Virus record (IMG/VR): IMGVR_UViG_3300032050_000831
Location: 1 to 23,545 of that record
From: a virus
DNA: 23,545 nt
Strand: one strand, 5' to 3'
Position 1 is the stretch's first letter; each line of letters starts with the position of its first letter. The notes under the pieces are model-generated. The model did no database searches, was not told the origin of the DNA, and was given only the letters and a program-made list of their open reading frames with translations. The position numbers and the translations under genes are program-made. Shown here piece by piece: positions 16,345 through 22,701 of the stretch.

Positions 16345-17956
16345 AAATATACCTAACCAACCAATACAGTTTGATCCTCCGATATTTGATGCACAAACTT
16401 GTTTGAATAGCGACCAAAAAAAGTACAATATGTTGCTTGAAGATGGTGATGAAATTTGCATTCAAGTTAAAAATATACCATCGACTGAAGTAGTAACATT
16501 TGATAGCAGTTTAAATTACACCAATGAATTTGAGAATGCAAACTTTGCTAACTCTTTAAATGATTGGTATCAGGTAGATGTTGTAACTGGTACTGATTAT
16601 GGTTTGTTTGGAACGTGGTCAACATCATGGTTTTATTTTGCTAATGGTGGTGCAACAACTTACAATTCTAAACCAGCGGAGATAGGAATTGGTCAGTACA
16701 TCGATAATCCTGGTAATATGTATATGATTAGCTTTGAAGCTGACATAACCGCTGGTGATATTATTGTTTACTTGGGCGACCTTGCAACACAAACATGGAA
16801 CTCGCAACTTATAGATGGTGCAACTCCTAATATTGATGGACGATATACGGTCTATTTAAGTTCATATGCTGGTGACTTTTTAGCTTTTGCAAATCAAAAT
16901 AATGGTGCGAAAGTTAATATCAAAAATGTTCGTGTAGTGGGAACTTGGGTATCTAATTTTGTTCCTGACAGTGGATTAGTTGACGGATGGATGTATGTTG
17001 AAAGTTTAAACGGATGGCAATGCAAGGATATTAACCAAAGCTTGACAACTGCATTTAATTTAACTAATGCTCAAAACTATCGTCTATCATTTAAAGTGGC
17101 TAATCTTACTAATGGTTCAATTAGTTGGTACGATGATGCAAATAATATTTTAACATCTGTTACTGAAAATAGACAATACGATTATTACTTTACTGCGCCA
17201 TCGACTGATCCTATTTATTTAATGACAGATAATGCTTTAGCGGTTGGAGGACTAATTTATGATTTTCATTTTTATGAAATGTGTTATGCTTATGAATGTG
17301 TAATAAGTCAAAATGGTGTAGCAGTAAGTGAGGAATTTGATAGCGCACATCCTACTTTCCCAGTGCAATTTTACCAAGATAGATTAATATGGTGCTTTGA
17401 TATTGGGCAAATAAATAATATTGACACTGGTAATCCTATGGCAAGTGGTTGTTATGACATAACTATTTTAGGTAGTAATTGTGGTGACACTGATTATACA
17501 TCATGGACACGAATTAATTATAAAGCAACTGGTACACATCCATGTTCTGTTTGGGTAGAAGGTGATAATAGTGGTTATGCGTTTGACCTTTTCTTTAACT
17601 CCGATGATACGGCGGTTACATATACATTAGGTCAGCGTTTAAGATTACTTCAATTTAATCCTATCTACCCAACCAAAGCAGAAACATATCTTTATTCAAA
17701 TGGTCAAATGACACGTACTTATGGTCAAACTGGTAAGAAGCGAGAAGCATGGTTTGATTATACCGATGAAAGCACGCACGATGTTATACGAGTTCAATTA
17801 CTTTGTGATACATTAACCATCGATGGTGCGCAATTCTTTGCTATCGCAGAGGACTACGAACCTGAATGGGCGCAAAATGGTAAGCAAGCTTTAGCACAAA
17901 GCCGTGTCGAATTAATGGCGGTATCTGAACCAACACTATTTAATAAATCATGTTAA
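16334..17956 (+). CDS. Tail adhesin with tandem CBM-like beta-sandwich domains
   Basis: A 540-residue probable tail-tip protein. After an N-terminal docking stretch (IPNQPIQFDPPIFDAQTCL), two successive regions look like carbohydrate-binding beta sandwiches: ~58-200 (NANFANSLNDWYQVD, ending VNIKNVRVVG) and ~205-320 (DSGLVDGWMYVESLNGWQC, ending IYDFHFYEMC). Both begin with a short stretch ending in a conserved W and end in a beta strand, as in family 4/9-type modules. Residues ~325-540 form a different fold with CYDITILGSNCGD and a C-terminal DYEPEWAQNGKQALAQ. No hydrolase motif. It would bind a surface polysaccharide. It ends 7 bases after the first possible start of the glycosyltransferase gene. 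Confidence 0.7.
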   Translation: MAIENIPNQPIQFDPPIFDAQTCLNSDQKKYNMLLEDGDEICIQVKNIPSTEVVTFDSSLNYTNEFENANFANSLNDWYQVDVVTGTDYGLFGTWSTSWFYFANGGATTYNSKPAEIGIGQYIDNPGNMYMISFEADITAGDIIVYLGDLATQTWNSQLIDGATPNIDGRYTVYLSSYAGDFLAFANQNNGAKVNIKNVRVVGTWVSNFVPDSGLVDGWMYVESLNGWQCKDINQSLTTAFNLTNAQNYRLSFKVANLTNGSISWYDDANNILTSVTENRQYDYYFTAPSTDPIYLMTDNALAVGGLIYDFHFYEMCYAYECVISQNGVAVSEEFDSAHPTFPVQFYQDRLIWCFDIGQINNIDTGNPMASGCYDITILGSNCGDTDYTSWTRINYKATGTHPCSVWVEGDNSGYAFDLFFNSDDTAVTYTLGQRLRLLQFNPIYPTKAETYLYSNGQMTRTYGQTGKKREAWFDYTDESTHDVIRVQLLCDTLTIDGAQFFAIAEDYEPEWAQNGKQALAQSRVELMAVSEPTLFNKSC

Positions 17957-18789
17957 TGGAAAAAGGAGTTTTAATCCTATCACTTGGAAGCGACCTTTAT
18001 GGAAGGTATGCGTTCAACCTTGCTTTATCAATTAAGCACACATCACCTGATGTACACATAACAGTAGTGCATTCAAATAATCTATTTAGATTAACTGAAA
18101 AGCAAATGTCGGTGTTTGATAATCTTATCGAATGTCCAGGCGAGTATTATATGAGTGGCAATAAAATTTGCTACATCAATGCAAAACTTTGGTTGGACAA
18201 ATTAACGCCGTATAAGAAGACCTTATTTTTAGATGCTGATATGATAGTGTCGCCGTACAAAAGTGTTGAGAGCATTTTTAAAAAGTGCGACAATAATCCT
18301 TTTGTGATGGTATGTAGAGGTGTAGATGTGAATGTGTCGGAATGGATAAACGTGGAGGAGATGAAAGAAAAGTTCGACCTTAAGAAATGGTACGATTGCA
18401 GTTCGGAATTGATGTATTTTGAAGATACCAAAGTATTTGAAAAGGCGCGTGACATCCACGAATTGTTTTTAAATGGCGAGTTTTACTTTAAGAACTTTGC
18501 TGGTGGTGTACCTGATGAAGCTTGCATTGTTCCCGCGTTACTTATAAGTTACAAGAAACCAAAGTTCGTACCTTTTAAACCAAGTTATTGGGAAGGTATT
18601 GAGAATAAATTTATGAAGAGTGAGCAAATTTTTAATAACTTTGAGTTATTATCAATAGGAGGTAATTCGGCATCGAAACACATCCAAAGTATTTACAATT
18701 TAGTCATTAAGTGGTATGGTTCAAAAACTGGGTTAGCCACTTTTACGTATGAAAATAAAATGCGCATCCAAGAACGAAAATTAATTTAA
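17950..18789 (+). CDS. GT8-like glycosyltransferase
   Basis: A 279-residue GT-A sugar transferase. VLILSLGSDLYGRYAFNLALSI (7-28) is the nucleotide-binding start, KICYINAKLWLDKL (72-85) the connecting helix, and TLFLDADMIV (91-100) holds the DAD metal motif characteristic of retaining family 8 or similar enzymes. FAGGVPDEACIVPALL sits around 190, where acceptor and catalytic residues lie. ATG at 17950 overlaps the tail gene by 7 bases; a second ATG at 17956 makes a TAATG junction and is equally plausible. There is no membrane helix. It separates the tail module from the portal, and its one-base overlap with the portal gene shows it belongs to the late operon. It probably acts on virion or host glycans with the 6300-8081 set. 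Confidence 0.82.
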   Translation: MLMEKGVLILSLGSDLYGRYAFNLALSIKHTSPDVHITVVHSNNLFRLTEKQMSVFDNLIECPGEYYMSGNKICYINAKLWLDKLTPYKKTLFLDADMIVSPYKSVESIFKKCDNNPFVMVCRGVDVNVSEWINVEEMKEKFDLKKWYDCSSELMYFEDTKVFEKARDIHELFLNGEFYFKNFAGGVPDEACIVPALLISYKKPKFVPFKPSYWEGIENKFMKSEQIFNNFELLSIGGNSASKHIQSIYNLVIKWYGSKTGLATFTYENKMRIQERKLI

Positions 18790-20513
18790 TGGAATTAACA
18801 TTAAACCAGGTAGCACCATACCTTTCCAAATACCAACCTAAAAGGCGTGAACATCACGAAGATTATTTAGAACAATATGAAGAGCATTCATGGCACTTCG
18901 AAGGCGAATATCCTAAAGAATTAATTGAGCGCCGTAGACCTGGTGAGCATAAAGATATAAAGCAATGGCGCGAGGCGGTGTACCAACCGATGACTAAAGC
19001 ACCATGCAGTAAAGTTATAACATCTCTACAAAAAATTCAGAAGTCACCTGACTGGCACGTTACAAAAAGTACTGTTGACTTTCCACTGATCGCAGAAAAC
19101 GAGGACTTGTACACGTATATGTACAAAAGATTTCCAACTTTTCAGACCATTGAGAAATATGCAACAGATGTATTTTTGCGTCAGTATTTAATTGATGCTG
19201 GTGCTATTGTAGTGGTTAAGCCATTAAACTTAAATAAACTTGAGAACGAATATTTCAAGCCAATGCCTGAAGTAATTAATTCCGAATATGTTTATGAGTT
19301 TATACCTAACCAATTATTTATTTGGAATGGTGACGAAGATTACTATTTTAAGAATGGCAAAGGTGAGATGAAAGGCGAGGTAGTGTATGCTTTGACAGAT
19401 ACACATATGTACCGCTATGAGCAAATAAGTGCGGATGGGAAGTATCGCGAGGCGTGGGCATATCAGCACAACTTAATGGAGTTACCAGCATTTGAAATTG
19501 GTAGTGTTGTAATTGAGTTTACTAATCAGGAAAGGCATTACGAAACACGTGTAGCTGGGATGATACCAGCATTAAATGAATGCGCACGTGAATATTCAGA
19601 TGCTCAAGCTGAAATGGTGCAACACATTTTTAGTACCATGTACACTTACGAAACTGCTGATTGCAACGTATGTAAAGGTAGTGGTATGATTAACTCAACT
19701 AATGGTGCGGTAGGTTGTACGGAGTGCGATGGAAAAGGTAAATATCCATTTAATCCATTTGAGCATATTGTTATTTCAAATAGTGTACTTAAAGAAACAC
19801 CTCCAAATCCACCAGCAGCTTACATCCAAAAGCAAACGGAGATTATTACTATTATGGATAGTAGATTTAAGCAACGTATATACGATGCATTAAGTGCTAT
19901 CAATATGGAGTTTTTAGCGGAGAAACCACTTGCACAATCAGGTGTCGCAAAGCAATATGATGCTGAAGAGTTAAATAATTTCGTTTATGCGGTGGCTGAA
20001 GATATGATTCACTTCATTAATATGACATCTTATTTAGCTGGTCTTTGGAGATATTCAACTATCTATTCTAAAGAGGATGTAATTACAATGTTGCCACAAA
20101 TTAACGTGCCTATCAAATACGAAATAGTAAGCGATAGTGTTATGTTAGATGATATCACACGAATGGTTAACGCAAAGGTAGATGCGACTTTAATTATTGC
20201 GGCGGAGATTGAATATGCACGCAGAAAGTTTAGCACTAATCCAACCATTGCTGAACAAGTAACTTCGAGAATGGAACTTGATCCTTTAGCTGGACTTGGT
20301 GACGATTCAATTTTAACGGCAAACCAATTAGGTGTAATTAGTAAAACAGATATTACAATTCATTATAACATTAATAAATTCATAGCGCGAGCAATTGATG
20401 AAAATAGTAATTGGTATGACTTAACGAAGTCAGAAAAGTTTGCTATTTTAGTCGGCTACGCTGAAGAGCTAAATAATGCCATCCCAGGAACAACTAATCC
20501 AACAACTACTTAA
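18789..20513 (+). CDS. Portal protein with DnaJ-like four-cysteine knuckle
   Basis: A 574-residue portal candidate. It precedes minor head, scaffold and capsid genes and has the size and helical stem/wing pattern of portals: charged N-terminus, a central beta region (EYVYEFIPNQLFIWNGDED), a long helix region around 340-410 (IITIMDSRFKQRIYDALSAI) and a helical C-terminus. Portals form the dodecameric DNA channel bound by terminase and tail. Unusually, residues 292-295 (CNVC) and 310-313 (CTEC) form two CxxCxGxG-type repeats, as in the DnaJ zinc domain, between the helices. The rest has no chaperone feature. Start shares one base with the transferase stop. Portal identity inferred from context and fold pattern, not from a family motif. 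Confidence 0.82.
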   Translation: MELTLNQVAPYLSKYQPKRREHHEDYLEQYEEHSWHFEGEYPKELIERRRPGEHKDIKQWREAVYQPMTKAPCSKVITSLQKIQKSPDWHVTKSTVDFPLIAENEDLYTYMYKRFPTFQTIEKYATDVFLRQYLIDAGAIVVVKPLNLNKLENEYFKPMPEVINSEYVYEFIPNQLFIWNGDEDYYFKNGKGEMKGEVVYALTDTHMYRYEQISADGKYREAWAYQHNLMELPAFEIGSVVIEFTNQERHYETRVAGMIPALNECAREYSDAQAEMVQHIFSTMYTYETADCNVCKGSGMINSTNGAVGCTECDGKGKYPFNPFEHIVISNSVLKETPPNPPAAYIQKQTEIITIMDSRFKQRIYDALSAINMEFLAEKPLAQSGVAKQYDAEELNNFVYAVAEDMIHFINMTSYLAGLWRYSTIYSKEDVITMLPQINVPIKYEIVSDSVMLDDITRMVNAKVDATLIIAAEIEYARRKFSTNPTIAEQVTSRMELDPLAGLGDDSILTANQLGVISKTDITIHYNINKFIARAIDENSNWYDLTKSEKFAILVGYAEELNNAIPGTTNPTTT

Positions 20514-21390
20514 GACTATTGACGATAGTGTTAATGCTTTTAACGAACAAATCCCAAGTGTTCAGAAAAAGGCATTTGCCAAAATCGTAAAGTTAATGGG
20601 CGACCTCGACAAAACTGGTGATACAGTTAAATTGTCGGTTAAGAATATTAAGATAATCGCCCAAATAAAAAAGGAGTTTGAAGGTGCTATTGTCGATGGT
20701 AACTACAAAAAGAAAGTTGACGAATTTTTAAAATCGTTTGACGATGTAAGCGACATCAATTCTCAATACTTTAGTGTGGTCACTGGGAAATTTAAACCAT
20801 CGGATGTTTTTGAAGCAATTAAAATAGCATCGGTAGATAGTGTAACTGAAAATTTATTAGGTAGTGGGATTCAATCCAACGTAGTAAATAAGCTTAATGA
20901 CATCTTAATTCAGAACGTAACTGGTAGTGCATCTTACGAAGATATGATTGACCAGGTGCGTATATTCATGACCGATACTAAAGAAGGTGATGGTGCATTA
21001 GCAAAGTATGCAAAGACATATACTACAACTGCGTTAAACACCTATTCGCGTCAATACAATGAAACGGCGGTATCTGACCTTGGTTTAGAATGGTATAAAT
21101 ATGTAGGTTCATTACTAACAACATCGCGTCCATTTTGCAAAGCATTAATAGATGCTAAAAAAGAAGGTATGGAGTTCGTTCACAAATCGCAGTTTGATGA
21201 GTTTTTACGAGGAGATATAAACGGCAAGAAAGTACCTATTAATAAAAAAACTGGACTTCCAGAAGGTTTGGAAGCTGGCACTAATGTTAGTAATTTAGCC
21301 GTCAAAGCTGGTGGTTGGAATTGTGGTCATCAGTTTATGCCAGTCAGCAGTAAGATAGTTCCAAAAGAGTTACTTAATAAATTTAAATAG
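20476..21390 (+). CDS. Minor head protein (Mu F / SPP1 gp7-like)
   Basis: A 304-residue minor capsid protein. The C-terminal region has the typical signature: TTALNTYSRQYNE (about 190-202), TSRPFCKAL with C221, a spacer, and GGWNCGHQFMPVS with C283 and H285, which in this family follow a common C/H pattern. The N-terminal two-thirds are helical. It probably binds the portal and DNA and helps head completion; the family is packed inside the head. ATG at 20476 overlaps the portal gene by 38 bases, the longest overlap here, so translation coupling to the portal is likely. No ADP-ribosyltransferase fusion is present. Confidence 0.88.
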   Translation: MPSQEQLIQQLLKTIDDSVNAFNEQIPSVQKKAFAKIVKLMGDLDKTGDTVKLSVKNIKIIAQIKKEFEGAIVDGNYKKKVDEFLKSFDDVSDINSQYFSVVTGKFKPSDVFEAIKIASVDSVTENLLGSGIQSNVVNKLNDILIQNVTGSASYEDMIDQVRIFMTDTKEGDGALAKYAKTYTTTALNTYSRQYNETAVSDLGLEWYKYVGSLLTTSRPFCKALIDAKKEGMEFVHKSQFDEFLRGDINGKKVPINKKTGLPEGLEAGTNVSNLAVKAGGWNCGHQFMPVSSKIVPKELLNKFK

Positions 21391-21392
21391 AT

Positions 21393-21638
21393 ATGGATAA
21401 ACAAATCGAAGTATGGATTGATGGTAAATTAAACACTATCATTCCGCAGTCCAACGAGGACAACATGAGAGAGCATCTCATGGAAAAATTCCAAGGTAGA
21501 TTCACAATCAAACCACATTTACCTGAAGGTGAGATTGAGAAAAAAACCGAAATGATTTTTCAAAAGTTAGACATTAATGCCATCAAAGAAGAGGCAACCA
21601 AACAAGCAAAAAAATTAAAGAAAAATGAAACTATCTGA
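21393..21638 (+). CDS. Small hypothetical protein in head module
   Basis: An 81-residue protein between minor head and scaffold. It starts MDKQIEVWIDGKLNTII, with a two-strand beta hairpin, followed by EHLMEKFQGRFTIKPHLPEGEIEKK and a charged helical, lysine-rich end (EEATKQAKKLKKNETI). No cysteines or membrane segment. It lies 2 bases after the minor head stop and overlaps the scaffold start by 14. It could be a head assembly accessory or a small scaffold partner. I do not recognise it. Confidence 0.6.
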   Translation: MDKQIEVWIDGKLNTIIPQSNEDNMREHLMEKFQGRFTIKPHLPEGEIEKKTEMIFQKLDINAIKEEATKQAKKLKKNETI

Positions 21639-22488
21639 ACTACTTAACAACGTAATGATCGCGGCTGGTATTCCAGGCGATGACGAAAACCTAAAAAAAT
21701 TATTAGGCAACCCAGCATTAAATCAAGATGACATCCCGCAAAATTGGGAAAGCGCATCGAGTAATATTATGACCGTGGACACGGCAAAGTACCATCCAGC
21801 GGTTAAATCACACTTTTATGGTGCGGCACTTAATCCAGTTGAAACGGAACTTCAAAAGCTAATGGAAGCTTACGAGTTTGGTGATGAGGATAAAGCGGAG
21901 TTCACTGGGATTAAATCGACTTATCAAAAGATACCTCTATTAAAAGAAAAGATAGATGCATTAATGACTAAAAAAGCATCCGCTAATAGTGGCGATTCTA
22001 AAAAATATGCAGACCAAATTAGCCAACTTAATGCTGAAATCGTAAGGATTAAACAAGAAGCGCAAAGGCAAGTTCAGGAAGTTGAGAATAGTCGCATCAA
22101 TGAGTTAAAAGATTTGCATATTGATGGTCTTTTAAACGGCTATAATTACATCAAAACTTTGAGTAAAGATGTGGCTAAAGTGTCGGCTAAAACTTTAATG
22201 AACCAATACCTGGATAGCAAAGGTGCAAAGGTTAAAATTGAGAATGGTAAACTTGCTTTAGTGAATGCACAAGATGAAGCTTTACCATATATTGAGAATA
22301 ACCAACCAGTAGAGTTTAAAACATTGCTTGATAAAATTGTAGCTGATAACCGAATGTTAGACCTTGGTCAACAAGCGCAACAAGCACCTACAAACTTTGG
22401 TACAACTGCGCCAACGGCAAATGCTGGTACACAATTTTTACAAGAACAATTAGCCGCTATCCGCGCCAATTCACAAATGAAAATTTAA
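21625..22488 (+). CDS. Capsid scaffolding protein (putative)
   Basis: A 287-residue charged, helical protein immediately before the capsid gene, the usual place of the scaffold. Residues ~100-165 make a coiled coil (KEKIDALMTKKASANSGDSK, KKYADQISQLNAEIVRIKQE, QRQVQEVENSRINELKD). The C-terminal ~40 residues are Gln/Ala/Thr-rich (GQQAQQAPTNFGTTAPTANA) and end in an Arg/Lys-containing short helix (AAIRANSQMKI), consistent with a capsid-binding tail. The N-terminus is a compact SELLNNVMIAAGIPGDDE. Scaffolds guide procapsid assembly and leave before packaging. No protease domain is fused. Call rests on position and architecture. Confidence 0.75.
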   Translation: MKLSELLNNVMIAAGIPGDDENLKKLLGNPALNQDDIPQNWESASSNIMTVDTAKYHPAVKSHFYGAALNPVETELQKLMEAYEFGDEDKAEFTGIKSTYQKIPLLKEKIDALMTKKASANSGDSKKYADQISQLNAEIVRIKQEAQRQVQEVENSRINELKDLHIDGLLNGYNYIKTLSKDVAKVSAKTLMNQYLDSKGAKVKIENGKLALVNAQDEALPYIENNQPVEFKTLLDKIVADNRMLDLGQQAQQAPTNFGTTAPTANAGTQFLQEQLAAIRANSQMKI

Positions 22489-22504
22489 TTTCGTTCTTTA
22501 TAGA

Positions 22505-22515
22505 TTTCTTGCTTT
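22505..22515 (+). repeat. 11-base direct repeat, copy 1
   Basis: TTTCTTGCTTT occurs here, 16 bases after the scaffold stop, and again exactly at 22663-22673, 28 bases before the capsid start. The two copies flank the terminator, promoter and hairpin block. In AT-rich sequence an 11-base match with an internal GC could be chance, but the placement is suggestive. Confidence 0.4.
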
Positions 22516-22535
22516 CCACAAATCAGTTGAAAATT

Positions 22536-22569
22536 GAGATAGGTACTTGTTACTTATCTCTTTTTTTTT
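22536..22569 (+). terminator. Rho-independent terminator after the scaffold gene
   Basis: GAGATAGGTA (22536-22545) pairs with TACTTATCTC (22551-22560) as a 10-bp stem with one G-T pair and a five-base loop CTTGT (22546-22550). Nine T follow (22561-22569). This is an intrinsic terminator that would end, or partly end, the long upstream operon 47 bases past the scaffold stop. Confidence 0.82.
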
Positions 22570-22578
22570 ATACCTTTG
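22547..22578 (+). promoter_or_regulatory. Bacteroidota-type promoter for the major capsid gene
   Basis: TTG at 22547-22549 and TACCTTTG at 22571-22578 fit the Bacteroidota -33 TTG / -7 TAnnTTTG pattern with a 21-base spacer. Transcription would start near 22584, leaving a leader of about 118 bases before the capsid ATG at 22702. The -33 TTG lies inside the loop of the terminator, and the spacer is its T-run, so both signals share the same bases. Confidence 0.65.
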
Positions 22579-22595
22579 TAATAGTAAGCAGCATT

Positions 22596-22657
22596 GACCG
22601 AAAGGTCTTACAAAATTCTTGGTCATCAGACCTTATAAAAAACTTTGTCGAAAGACA
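22596..22657 (+). promoter_or_regulatory. Three tetraloop hairpins in the capsid mRNA leader
   Basis: Within the predicted leader lie three short hairpins. GACC-GAAA-GGTC is at 22596-22607, GGTC-ATCA-GACC at 22621-22632 and TGTC-GAAA-GACA at 22646-22657. The first and third have GNRA-type GAAA loops. An alternative fold pairs AAGGTCT (22602-22608) with AGACCTT (22628-22634), seven perfect pairs that exclude hairpins one and two, so the leader could switch between two states. The spacing between hairpin starts is 25 bases each time. This may control capsid mRNA stability or translation. Structure seen; role inferred. Confidence 0.5.
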
Positions 22658-22662
22658 TTATT

Positions 22663-22673
22663 TTTCTTGCTTT
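22663..22673 (+). repeat. 11-base direct repeat, copy 2
   Basis: Second copy of TTTCTTGCTTT, matching 22505-22515. It ends 28 bases before the capsid ATG, just after the third leader hairpin. The intervening block holds the terminator, promoter and hairpins. Confidence 0.4.
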
Positions 22674-22701
22674 AAAATCACAATTAAATTTATTAAATAA
22701 A

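Noticed and set aside
19662-19740. DnaJ chaperone gene suggested by CxxCxGxG repeats
   Set aside because: Only two repeats occur instead of four, there is no J domain, and the rest of the protein and its neighbours fit a portal.
22509-22700. A 63-codon open frame on the + strand between scaffold and capsid genes
   Set aside because: It runs through the terminator, promoter and hairpins, has a low-complexity sequence, and its stop abuts the capsid leader. The block is better explained as regulatory.
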